Shown here in pieces: positions 24,888-33,541 of a stretch of 64,000 nt of DNA (position 1 is the first letter of the stretch; the number at the start of each line of letters is the position of its first letter). Position numbers and translations under genes: made by a program. The DNA is taken from contig JABJGH010000005.1 in NCBI GenBank assembly GCA_018662365.1, positions 1-64,000 on the forward strand. Reading direction: 5' to 3'. The notes under the pieces are model-generated. The model was not told the origin of the DNA. It saw nothing but the letters and a program-made list of their open reading frames with translations, and did not search any database. Source of the DNA: Chloroflexota bacterium (GTDB lineage: Bacteria; Chloroflexota; Anaerolineae; Anaerolineales; UBA11579).

Positions 24888-26306
24888 ATGTATTTAATTC
24901 GATCTGGCACGGTGGTCACAGCAGAAAAAAGTATTGATGCAGATGTTCTTGTGGAGGGAGAAAAAGTAGTAAAAATTGGTAAAAATCTCTCATTCACTGA
25001 TGCAAAAACTATCGACGCTTCTGGAAAATTTATTCTCCCTGGGGGTATTGATCCCCATACCCACTTTGACCTCCCCATGTTTGACACTGTCTCCTCTGAT
25101 GACCATTATACGGGGCATAAAGCGGCCGCATTTGGGGGCACAACTACAGTAATGGATTTTATTCCCCAACCTGACGAGGGTAAATTGGCAGATGGGGTAG
25201 CCGAGTGGCGTGGAAAAGCAGATCCAAAAGCGGCAATTGACTTTGGATTTCATATGAATATCACCCGCCTTGATGAGGAAATTGAGAAAGAAATCCCAAA
25301 ACTTTTGGAACATGGCATCCCGACGCTAAAAGTATTTACCGCCTACAACGGAAAACTACGTTTAGAAGATGATGAAATATTTAGAGTATTAAAAATTGCC
25401 AAAGAACATAATATGCTTACCATGGTCCATGCTGAAAATGGAGATGTAATCGAGGAATTGGTTGCAGAATTTCTAGCAGATGGCAAAACAGACCCAATTT
25501 GGCATGCGCGTAGTCGTCCGGGTTGGCTGGCCGTGGAGGCGGTTTTACGCATGGCTGCTTTGGCTGCCGAAGCAAAGGCCTCACTTTATGTGGTTCATAT
25601 GAACACAGCTGGGGGCGTGGAAATGTTAAATTATGCCCGTCAACAGGGCGTGAGGGTGATGGGAGAAACTTGCCCCCAATACTTGTTTTTTAATGAAGAA
25701 CACCTCTCCCGGCCAGATGGGGCAAAGTGGATCTGTTCCCCACCGATGCGAACAAAAACGGATAATACTCGCCTTTGGAAAGCATTAATTGAGAATGAAT
25801 TTCAAGTACTTGGAACGGATCACTGCCCTTTCTTTTATGATGGCACAACCGAAATTGATTACGAAGGATCCCCTATCGCAATCCCTGGGAAAGAGCTAGG
25901 TAAAGATGACTTCACAAAGATACCTAATGGTTTACCTGCAGTACAGGACCGACTGCTGATTTTATGGACAAGGGCGGTTTCAACTGGGGAAATGACGCCG
26001 AACCAATTTGTTGCTCTTACAAGTACCAATGCAGCAAAAATTTTCGGCTTATACCCACAAAAAGGTACTATTGCAGAAGGCTCAGATGCAGATTTGGTAA
26101 TTTGGGACCCAGAAAAGAAAATAAAATATGGAGTTGCCCAAAGCCACCATCGTACGGATTATAATTTGTTTGAAGGTTGGGAATTAATTGGATACCCTGA
26201 GAAAGTATTTTTAAGAGGTAATTTAATTGTGGATGGTGAGGAGTGGCACGGAAAAGCAGGTTTAGGGAAATTTTTGCATCGAGTACCAAATGGCGAATTT
26301 ATCTAA
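24888..26306 (+). CDS. hyuA: D-hydantoinase / dihydropyrimidinase
   Basis: A 472-residue cyclic-amide hydrolase of the dihydropyrimidinase family. His57 and His59 (GGIDPHTHFD) and the carboxylated lysine, probably Lys148 (TLKVFTAY), hold the binuclear zinc. Further ligands lie in MVHAENGD, YVVHMNTAGG and VLGTDHCPF. It opens rings such as hydantoins, dihydrouracil or related ureides. In E. coli hyuA belongs to the yge purine cluster, so this gene probably works with the ureide genes 3-14 kb upstream although it has its own promoter region. An AGAGG site precedes the ATG. An allantoinase activity cannot be excluded. Confidence 0.9.
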   Translation: MYLIRSGTVVTAEKSIDADVLVEGEKVVKIGKNLSFTDAKTIDASGKFILPGGIDPHTHFDLPMFDTVSSDDHYTGHKAAAFGGTTTVMDFIPQPDEGKLADGVAEWRGKADPKAAIDFGFHMNITRLDEEIEKEIPKLLEHGIPTLKVFTAYNGKLRLEDDEIFRVLKIAKEHNMLTMVHAENGDVIEELVAEFLADGKTDPIWHARSRPGWLAVEAVLRMAALAAEAKASLYVVHMNTAGGVEMLNYARQQGVRVMGETCPQYLFFNEEHLSRPDGAKWICSPPMRTKTDNTRLWKALIENEFQVLGTDHCPFFYDGTTEIDYEGSPIAIPGKELGKDDFTKIPNGLPAVQDRLLILWTRAVSTGEMTPNQFVALTSTNAAKIFGLYPQKGTIAEGSDADLVIWDPEKKIKYGVAQSHHRTDYNLFEGWELIGYPEKVFLRGNLIVDGEEWHGKAGLGKFLHRVPNGEFI

Positions 26307-26366
26307 AAATAAAATACTTTTTGCCACAAGTTTACAAATATTGATTTAAGCTATTCAAAGTTCCCT

Positions 26367-26375
26367 TGGTAAAAT
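26367..26375 (+). promoter_or_regulatory. Extended -10 promoter just before the antiporter-like operon
   Basis: TGG-TAAAAT (26367-26375) is followed by 8 bases and the ATG at 26384, with no ribosome-binding site between. This predicts a leaderless or nearly leaderless mRNA. Confidence 0.5.
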
Positions 26376-26383
26376 AATAATAT

Positions 26384-27958
26384 ATGTTGATTCTCAGCCC
26401 CGTTATCTTATTAATCCTTTCCGCGATTGTGTTAACTCTGCTTGGCGTATTTCGACCAAAAGCAAACTATTTATGGTTGATCGCTGCGGCAGGTTCTTTT
26501 CTTTCATGGGGTTTAGTCTGGTTTTTGAGAACTCAAATAGGTGCAAAAGAAACCTTGTTAAACTGGGGGGATACGGGGGTTTTGGATATTTCCCCAGAAA
26601 TTCTCTTGGATGAAATATCCTGGAGCTTTGCCCTGGCTTTATCCACCCTTATTCTTGCAGTAATATTGACTGATGTAAGCAGAGCTGGGGAGGCAGATTG
26701 GTCATCTTGGGCTGGAAGCATGGCGATTGCTGCCCTTGGAATATTGGCAGTTATGGCGGGCAACTTTGAAACAATCCTGATCCTTTGGGTGGTAATCGAT
26801 TTCTTGGACCTAATTACGTTATTCTTACGGGTTCGAGGTTATGAAAGGCAGCAGGGAGTCATATTGTATTTTTCTACAAGCTTTTTAGGAACAATGTTGG
26901 TTCTTTGGGCTAGTGTGATTTCATTCAGCCAAAACATCCATTTAACTTTTGAAAATATTCCTCCAACTTTAAATCTGTTTATCATTGCAGCAGTCGGATT
27001 ACGTTTAGGAGTTTTACCCCTTCAGGCCCCCTTTATGCAAGATCCTACTCAGCAACGCGGTTTAGGGTCTGTAATCAAACTAGTTATGCCCGCAGCAAGT
27101 TTAAGCATATTGGTTAGAGTTGCAGATGTTGGAATTCCACAGATTCTAAAACCATATTTGTTGATTTTGGCTGGCTTGGCGGCTTTATATGGTGCCATAG
27201 CCTGGGCTCGATCTAAGGATGAAATCCGGGGACGTCGGTTTTGGATATTATCATTGGCTGCTATAGCAATAGCCTCAGCGATTGAGGGTAAGCAGGAAGC
27301 GGTATTGGCTTGGAGCTTAATCCTGATATTATCTGGTGCTTTGATATTTTTGGCTTCTGTTTACACGAGAAGCCGGTTAATTATTTTGATCTTGGGCATA
27401 ATTGGTTTGAGCACACTCCCATTTTCGGCTTCTCAAATGGCTTCAACACTCTTTCTTAAACCGTTCAATTTACTTTTAATTCTATTTTTAATTGCTTATG
27501 CGATATTATATGCCGGGTTCATCCGCCATATTTTCAGAAAGGGCGAGAACATCTCAGGAGTTGAACCATGGGTAATTGCGGTGTATCCAGTTGGGCTTAT
27601 CATCCTTATTATCACCCATTGGCTTTTAGGAACCATTTTTTCGTATAATCCAAGCAACTTAATTCCCCTCCAATTTTTATGGCCTGGGTTAGTAATAATT
27701 TCCTTTTCTGCCACAATCACCTTTTTTGTAAACAAAAATATTGAAATCCCTGCTTTTCTCTTTTCAGGGTTGGAGATTATTTTTTCGTTTGACTGGTTTT
27801 ATACTTTGTTGGGGAGATTTTATAATTTCATTGGGTCAATTTTAAGATTAATTTCTGGAATGCTCGAGGGAGAAGGTGGAATTTTGTGGGCGATATTATT
27901 GGTAACGCTAATACTAACCTTGGTCATTCAATTAGGTTCCACCACGGGTGCCATTTAA
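26384..27958 (+). CDS. Complex-I/Mrp antiporter-like membrane subunit (divergent NuoL/M/N type)
   Basis: A 524-residue protein with about 14 hydrophobic helices, matching proton-translocating antiporter subunits (Proton_antipo_M type). The TM5 region (ETILILWVVIDFLDLITLF) has Asp where NuoM has its essential Glu. The TM7 region (AAVGLRLGVLPLQAPFMQ) has Arg where NuoL/M/N have the key Lys. So it carries ionisable residues at both places but not the usual ones. It is the first of three overlapping genes. No NADH- or hydrogen-oxidising subunit is adjacent, so the partner complex is unknown. Confidence 0.75.
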   Translation: MLILSPVILLILSAIVLTLLGVFRPKANYLWLIAAAGSFLSWGLVWFLRTQIGAKETLLNWGDTGVLDISPEILLDEISWSFALALSTLILAVILTDVSRAGEADWSSWAGSMAIAALGILAVMAGNFETILILWVVIDFLDLITLFLRVRGYERQQGVILYFSTSFLGTMLVLWASVISFSQNIHLTFENIPPTLNLFIIAAVGLRLGVLPLQAPFMQDPTQQRGLGSVIKLVMPAASLSILVRVADVGIPQILKPYLLILAGLAALYGAIAWARSKDEIRGRRFWILSLAAIAIASAIEGKQEAVLAWSLILILSGALIFLASVYTRSRLIILILGIIGLSTLPFSASQMASTLFLKPFNLLLILFLIAYAILYAGFIRHIFRKGENISGVEPWVIAVYPVGLIILIITHWLLGTIFSYNPSNLIPLQFLWPGLVIISFSATITFFVNKNIEIPAFLFSGLEIIFSFDWFYTLLGRFYNFIGSILRLISGMLEGEGGILWAILLVTLILTLVIQLGSTTGAI

Positions 27959-27959
27959 G

Positions 27960-28556
27960 ATGGAAATTAATTCATTTGCAACCCCATCGTTAATAATTAT
28001 TTTTATTGCTGTAATGACGATATTTTTAAGTAGAAATTGGAGATGGGGGTTAACCTCATTGGGTATTATGTATTTAGGTGTTTTCGGTCTTATTGCAATT
28101 AGCTGGCCCACAAACCTTGCCGTTGTGAAATTGATTTCGGGATGGCTCGCCAGTTCAGTTCTCGCCATTACCCAAATTTTCTCGACCCAAAAATCTAAAC
28201 AAGTTTCTCAACCCACTAGCGAATTTATATTTTGGGCCTTTTCAGCGATTTTAATAATCATTATTTCGTATTCACTTTCCTCCTCACTATTAGTATGGCT
28301 TCCGATTTTTGAATTCCAACAAAGCTTAGGAGGCATATTATTGATGGGAATGGGGTTACTAAGTTTGGGATTTTCAAATCAAGGTTTCCGAGTATCGATG
28401 AGTTTATTAATCTTTTTAGCAGGATTTGAAATTCTTTATGCCGCAGTAGAAGCCTCGGTGTTGGTAGCAGGATTATTAGCGGTAGTGAATTTAGGAATTG
28501 CATTATCTGGTGCATATTTAATTGTGAGCCGAACTGAGGAAAAACAAACTTCATGA
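27960..28556 (+). CDS. Small membrane subunit with NuoK/MrpC-like C-terminal half
   Basis: A 198-residue protein with about six membrane helices. The C-terminal half (GGILLMGMGLLSLGFSNQGF, then SLLIFLAGFEILYAAVEASVL) resembles NuoK/MrpC, where a glutamate in the second helix (LLGLEIMLNA in NuoK) takes part in proton movement. Here the Glu is present in AGFEILYAAVE. A GTG 12 bases upstream is an alternative start inside the previous gene. The ATG at 27960, one base after the upstream stop, is simpler. It is translationally coupled to both neighbours. Confidence 0.65.
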   Translation: MEINSFATPSLIIIFIAVMTIFLSRNWRWGLTSLGIMYLGVFGLIAISWPTNLAVVKLISGWLASSVLAITQIFSTQKSKQVSQPTSEFIFWAFSAILIIIISYSLSSSLLVWLPIFEFQQSLGGILLMGMGLLSLGFSNQGFRVSMSLLIFLAGFEILYAAVEASVLVAGLLAVVNLGIALSGAYLIVSRTEEKQTS

Positions 28557-30061
28557 ATGCGCCCTTTATTTGGATTATTCTCCCAATTTTAATTAGCATT
28601 TTGCTTATTATTTTTCGCCGTCATCGGGGAGTTATAGTTTTCTCGGGGTTGGCAATTTGTTTACTATTTGCTTGGAGCGCTTGGATAGTCTCCTTTGATC
28701 AGGTGATCCAATTAGGCACAAGAACCATAAAAATTGGCGAAACACTATCAGTTTTTGGGAGAGATTTCGTATTATCAGAATCAGAAAGACCTGTTATCTC
28801 CTTAATCTATTTCATAAATGCATTTTGGATATTAGGCGCATATTATTCTAAGCCCACCAGATTATTTGTCCCATACTCAATTTTGGTGGTCGCTCTTTTA
28901 ACCGCAGTAATAGCTGTGGAACCATTTTTATTTGCAGCCGTAATTTTAGAATTGATCGTTTTATTGTCTGTACCTCTGTTGGCAGAACCGGGTCAAAAAT
29001 CTCATAAGGGAGCGTTGCGATTTTTAGCCTTTCAAACTTTAGCGATGCCCTTTATTTTATTTACGAGTTGGATGGTTACCGGTGTTGAAGCAGGGCCCGG
29101 TGACCTCGAATTATTGTCCCGGGCTGCAGCCTTACTAGGAATTGGACTGACATTTTCATTGGCGATTTTTCCATTCCATAGTTGGATACCGATGCTGGCA
29201 GAAGAATCCCCACCCTACCTCGCAGCCTATATATTCTTTGTTTTCCCGTTGGGGGTTTCCCTTTTTGCTCTAGGTTTGTTAGATAGATTTGTTTGGTTAA
29301 GAGAATCAGGGATATTAATATCGATTGTCCAAATATTAGGCGGAATAATGGTATTTGTTGGGGGTTTCTGGGCCGGTGTAGAAAGACATCTGGGAAGAAT
29401 ATTAGGTTTTGCTGCAATAATGGAAATTGGATATACATTATTGTCGATCAGCTTAATTGAAAAAAATGGTTTATTGATCTATTTTTGGCTATTTATTCCT
29501 AGATTATTGGCATATGTTTTATGGGCCATGTCTCTTTCAAAAATCAATAGAGATTCAAATAATAATATCAATTTTGGTAATATCAGGGGTGTAGGCCTTC
29601 AGTCGCCATTTTCTAGTATAGGTGTCCTAATTGGAAATTTTACATTAGCGGGAATTCCTTTCTTAGCCGCTTTTCCAGGGAGGTTAGTTATTTGGGAGGC
29701 GTTAGCCAAAAGCTCACCGATAATTGCATCCGGAACAATAATCGGTTCGATTGCTTTAATTGTTGCTGGGCTAAGAACATTATCCGTATTGTTTGTTTCA
29801 AAGCCTTTACCAATCAAGGAAAACTCCTTAAAAATATCACCCCTGAGTGATAGCGTTATAAGTGAAGATAAAATGCCTCTTTTAGAAACCGATTCTACAG
29901 ACCGGTTAGAAAAGCGAATTTTCTTAATTGAAAACAATTGGGTAAATAGTATAATTTGGGGATTATTTTTTCTTCTGATCATTTATGTTGGAAATTTTCC
30001 CCAATTTTATATTCGCATACTCCAAAATTTCCTGAGTGTTTTTGAACATTTTGGACAGTAA
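28553..30061 (+). CDS. Complex-I/Mrp antiporter-like membrane subunit (NuoN/M type)
   Basis: A 502-residue protein with about 13 hydrophobic helices. IFPFHSWIPMLAEESPPYLAAYIF matches the FPFHxWLPxxxxxAP signature of NuoM/N and MrpD subunits. The TM5 glutamate is present (AAVILELIVLLSVPLL), but the TM7 lysine just before FPFH is replaced by Ser (LTFSLAIFPFH). The start overlaps the previous stop as ATGA. With its two upstream neighbours it forms a module of membrane-arm subunits without redox subunits. Confidence 0.75.
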   Translation: MNAPFIWIILPILISILLIIFRRHRGVIVFSGLAICLLFAWSAWIVSFDQVIQLGTRTIKIGETLSVFGRDFVLSESERPVISLIYFINAFWILGAYYSKPTRLFVPYSILVVALLTAVIAVEPFLFAAVILELIVLLSVPLLAEPGQKSHKGALRFLAFQTLAMPFILFTSWMVTGVEAGPGDLELLSRAAALLGIGLTFSLAIFPFHSWIPMLAEESPPYLAAYIFFVFPLGVSLFALGLLDRFVWLRESGILISIVQILGGIMVFVGGFWAGVERHLGRILGFAAIMEIGYTLLSISLIEKNGLLIYFWLFIPRLLAYVLWAMSLSKINRDSNNNINFGNIRGVGLQSPFSSIGVLIGNFTLAGIPFLAAFPGRLVIWEALAKSSPIIASGTIIGSIALIVAGLRTLSVLFVSKPLPIKENSLKISPLSDSVISEDKMPLLETDSTDRLEKRIFLIENNWVNSIIWGLFFLLIIYVGNFPQFYIRILQNFLSVFEHFGQ

Positions 30062-30217
30062 TTTTGGAATAAATTGTTCAGCAAGATCATCCCCCGAAAA
30101 TCAATTTTAAAATGTATAAAGACGCAAAAAATTCTCAAAACCTGAACTGGGGTATAATTTTTAAATCTTGCCCTAGTTAATGAGGCAGGTTAATTTTGTA
30201 TATTTCCGGAGTAAGAA

Positions 30218-31387
30218 ATGGATCTCGACCAATTAAAAAACAGGATTGAATGGCTAGACGATGAACGCCGAAAAGATAAAGCCACAATAGCAGAATTGCA
30301 AAAAAAGCTCTCAAAAATTGAAGGAAATCAAGATAAAGCGGCAAAACAATCCAAGGATTTGAATATTGAAATCACTAGATTGGGGGTTCTTGTTGCAAAA
30401 ATCGATAAATTCGACTTAGCCTTAAATAAACAAAATACAGAAAATAAAAAAGCCCTTGATAATCATGAAAAACGATTGAAACGTCGTGAAACTGAATACA
30501 AAAAAAACTTGAAAAATGATATAGAAGATATATCGAGAACAGTCCTAGAAGTAAAGGAAGAATTAAAATCTCAGGATAAGCTCAGAGAGGAAATTAAGAC
30601 ACAAAAAGAAAATGAAGTACGCTTTAATCGTTTGTTTGCTGATACCGAGGATATGAATAAGGAATTTAAAGATGGGGAGGCGGTTAGAAACCATACTGTA
30701 CGATCCCTGGAAAGTGAAAGAACCAAAGATACAAAACGAATGGCAGATATTGAAGGGGAAGTTAGTGGAATCAGAAAAAGATTTGAAGAGCAACGTGCAA
30801 AAATCGATATGACATTAGAGAGTCAAAAGAAGATCGAAAATAGATTGTCTCAATTAATTATTGCTGAGACTGAACGATTAGAAAACCAACGTGAATTCCT
30901 TGAAAAGGTCCGTCTAGATCAAACTGATAAAAATAAAACTTGGAGCGAGTGGAATCTCAGGTTCGATAATCAAACCATGGAGCTAGAAAAATACCTGAAG
31001 GAGTTTTCTGAGTCTGAGTTGGCAGTTCGCAAAGCTCAGGATGCCTTCAATGATATAACTGAGCAAATTGGTCGAAGAATTCATGAAATTACTGAAATTC
31101 AAAGGTTGGGCGAAGAACGATTTCGTCAAGAGTGGGCAACCTTTAAATCAGATGACCAAAAACGTTGGGCTAATTACAATTTAACCCAAGACGAGCAATT
31201 TCGCGAGGCAAATCGAAATCTAACCAGCCTTGGTGATCAAACTGCAAATCTAGAAGACAATTTCCAAGAAATTCAGGATATCGTACAGCACATCACAGAG
31301 CAATCCGAAACTCGTTTACAATCCTTGCTTGCTTCGATTCGTGAGTGGGTTTCGGAGGATGAACGGTTTTCAAATAGTTTGCGATAA
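30218..31387 (+). CDS. Long coiled-coil protein
   Basis: A 389-residue, strongly charged protein predicted to be almost entirely coiled coil (heptads from about 1-60, 75-300 and 320-380), with no signal peptide or membrane helix. It resembles SMC-like or tropomyosin-like rods in composition, but no ATPase head or other domain is visible. A -10 TATAAT at 30153-30158 and a CCGGAG ribosome-binding site support the start. Function unknown. A structural or chromosome/envelope scaffolding role is possible. Confidence 0.7.
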   Translation: MDLDQLKNRIEWLDDERRKDKATIAELQKKLSKIEGNQDKAAKQSKDLNIEITRLGVLVAKIDKFDLALNKQNTENKKALDNHEKRLKRRETEYKKNLKNDIEDISRTVLEVKEELKSQDKLREEIKTQKENEVRFNRLFADTEDMNKEFKDGEAVRNHTVRSLESERTKDTKRMADIEGEVSGIRKRFEEQRAKIDMTLESQKKIENRLSQLIIAETERLENQREFLEKVRLDQTDKNKTWSEWNLRFDNQTMELEKYLKEFSESELAVRKAQDAFNDITEQIGRRIHEITEIQRLGEERFRQEWATFKSDDQKRWANYNLTQDEQFREANRNLTSLGDQTANLEDNFQEIQDIVQHITEQSETRLQSLLASIREWVSEDERFSNSLR

Positions 31388-31426
31388 GAAAAAATCGCCC
31401 GGAATATTAATAAATTTGATTGTTGA

Positions 31427-31456
31427 AATAATGGTACAGCTTGCTGTGCCATTATT
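31427..31456 (+). repeat. Hairpin between the coiled-coil gene and selB
   Basis: A 13-bp stem with one G-T pair (31427-31439 with 31444-31456) and loop CTTG. There is no T run after it. It could be a weak terminator or an mRNA structure in the selB leader. Confidence 0.6.
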
Positions 31457-31482
31457 ATGTATGTGAGGTATAAGGATAAATT

Positions 31483-33378
31483 GTGAGAGTGATTGGTACA
31501 GCAGGACATGTGGATCATGGAAAATCAACGCTAATTCAGGCACTTACCGGCACACATCCTGATCGGCTTATAGAAGAACAAAAACGCGAGATGACGATCG
31601 AGCTCGGTTTTGCTTGGTGGCAACTGCCAAATGGGGAGGAAGTTGGCGTGGTTGATGTCCCCGGGCACCGAGATTTTATTGAAAACATGTTGGCTGGAAT
31701 CGGGGGAATTGATGCTGTGGTTTTTGTAGTGGCAGCCGATGAAGGAGTCATGCCGCAAACTCGTGAACATTTGGCAATTCTAGATATCCTACAAATTAAA
31801 GCCGGTGTGGTTGCACTTACAAAAATCGATTTGATTGAAGATTCTGATTGGTTAGACCTTATAGAATTGGAATTGCGTGAAACACTATCTGGAACTGTTT
31901 TGGAAAATTCTGATATTGTCCGGGTTTCTGCGAAAACCGGGATGGGTATGGATGTATTACAGGATTCTATTTCCTCCTTGCTGGCTAATCGCCCAAAGCG
32001 ACAAGATATTGGAAGACCTAGATTGTCGATTGATCGAGTTTTTACCATGGCTGGTTTTGGCACGGTTGTCACTGGCACATTGATCGACGGCTCATTTAGG
32101 ATTGGGGACGAAGTGGAAGTATTGCCAACCGGATTAAAAGGGAGGGTAAGGGGGTTGCAGAATCATAAACAGCAAGGCGAGGTGTCCAATCCTGGGTCTC
32201 GTTCTGCAGTCAATATTTCAGGCCTAAATGTCGATCAAATTGATCGGGGACATGTTTTGACGCATGATGGAACCCTGAAGCCCAGTCGTCGAATAGATGT
32301 GCATTTTCGATTATTGCCTGATGCAAGCCATCCCATCAAACATAATCAAGAAGTTAAATTATTTATTGGGGCCACAGAGGTTCAAGCCCGATTGCGATTG
32401 CTGGGCCAACAACAATTGAAGCCTGGGGAAGAGGCATGGTTGCAATTAGAGCCCTCCGATCCAGTTGTGGCTGTACGTGGGGATCGCTATATTCTAAGAC
32501 GCCCATCGCCAGGGGAAACATTAGGGGGCGGGAAAGTTTTAGATCCACACCCGGGTAAAAGACATAAAAGGTTTGCACAACCTGTTCTTGATCGGTTAGA
32601 AGCCCTGCAAGTCGGCAAGCCAGATGAAGTTTTATTACAGGCCTTGATAAGAATTGGGGTAGGTCCATATCACCAAGTGATTGCTCAATCTAATCTGGAA
32701 AAAACAGATGCAATTTCCGCGTTTAATCTGTTAAATGAAAATGGTCAGGCGATTGTCCTGGAAGAAAAGGGAGAACTCAAAGATAAAAGTCTGGTGACCA
32801 GCCAGGTTTTTTGGGACGGTTTTGAGAAAAATGTGATGACTGAGGTAGGTAAATTTCATCAAACAAATCCTCTCAGACTTGGGATGCCCCGTGAAGAAAT
32901 AAAAAGCAAATTGAAACTCGACACCCTCATTTTCAACGCTATGTTCGCAAGGATGATCTTGCGAAAAAAATTGGCAGAAAAGGGACCTTTAGTATATGTT
33001 CCCGAACACAAAGTTGAATTTACAAGTATTCAAAAGAAACAGGTGGATGAATTATTAGTAATATTTGAGAAAGCTCCCTTTTCACCCCCGACAATCAAGA
33101 AATGCATTGAGCAGGTGGGTGAGGACGTTTATCTTGCGATGGTCGATCTGGAAATATTGCTCCAGCTTTCGGGGGAAATTGTATTAAGAACTTCGGATTA
33201 TCAAGAAGCAATTAAGGATGTGACAGAATTAATCAGCAAGAATGGCTCGATGACACTTGGGCAGGCTCGTGACCATTGGGGAACTACCCGCCGTTACGTG
33301 CAAGCCATTTTGGAATTTATGGATTCGCAAAATATTACTCGCAGAGACGGGGATGCAAGGGTGCTGCGGAAAAAGTAG
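31483..33378 (+). CDS. selB: Selenocysteine-specific translation elongation factor
   Basis: A 631-residue GTPase that delivers selenocysteyl-tRNA to UGA codons marked by a SECIS element. The G1 motif is GHVDHGKS (8-15), then DVPGHRDF (G3) and TKIDL (G4). SelB-type beta-barrel domains follow, then a C-terminal winged-helix region (about 370-631, with IRIGVGPYHQ and WGTTRRYVQAILEFMDSQNITRRDGDARVL) that binds the SECIS. The gene starts with GTG, preceded by AAGGA. selA, selD and selC are not in the window. Its presence means the organism probably makes selenoproteins, so in-frame UGA elsewhere in the genome should be read with care. Confidence 0.94.
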   Translation: MRVIGTAGHVDHGKSTLIQALTGTHPDRLIEEQKREMTIELGFAWWQLPNGEEVGVVDVPGHRDFIENMLAGIGGIDAVVFVVAADEGVMPQTREHLAILDILQIKAGVVALTKIDLIEDSDWLDLIELELRETLSGTVLENSDIVRVSAKTGMGMDVLQDSISSLLANRPKRQDIGRPRLSIDRVFTMAGFGTVVTGTLIDGSFRIGDEVEVLPTGLKGRVRGLQNHKQQGEVSNPGSRSAVNISGLNVDQIDRGHVLTHDGTLKPSRRIDVHFRLLPDASHPIKHNQEVKLFIGATEVQARLRLLGQQQLKPGEEAWLQLEPSDPVVAVRGDRYILRRPSPGETLGGGKVLDPHPGKRHKRFAQPVLDRLEALQVGKPDEVLLQALIRIGVGPYHQVIAQSNLEKTDAISAFNLLNENGQAIVLEEKGELKDKSLVTSQVFWDGFEKNVMTEVGKFHQTNPLRLGMPREEIKSKLKLDTLIFNAMFARMILRKKLAEKGPLVYVPEHKVEFTSIQKKQVDELLVIFEKAPFSPPTIKKCIEQVGEDVYLAMVDLEILLQLSGEIVLRTSDYQEAIKDVTELISKNGSMTLGQARDHWGTTRRYVQAILEFMDSQNITRRDGDARVLRKK

Positions 33379-33383
33379 TTCGA

Positions 33384-33539
33384 TTAAATATCTTTTTCCC
33401 CTTCTATCAATTTTTCTAATTCCTCCTCCAATTCTTCTATTTTGATGAGCATGGAGGGAGAAATGGAATGTTTTGGCAGTTGGTTCTTTAGGGTTTTTAT
33501 TTTTTGTTTTAGTTCTTCAATTTTACGTTCTTGTTTCAT
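33384..33539 (-). CDS. 51-residue charged helical protein
   Basis: A short gene of 51 codons, starting MKQERKIEELKQKIK and containing LPKHSISPSMLIKIEELEEELEKL. Two amphipathic, coiled-coil-like helices flank an LPKHS-P-M turn. Similar short proteins with a PAHSVPP-M turn followed by LEELEEEL occur in several phyla, but I know of no function. It starts 2 bases after the VanZ-like gene stop, with AGGAAG as ribosome-binding site inside that gene, so it is translationally coupled. Confidence 0.6.
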   Translation of the reverse strand: MKQERKIEELKQKIKTLKNQLPKHSISPSMLIKIEELEEELEKLIEGEKDI

Positions 33540-33541
33540 TA

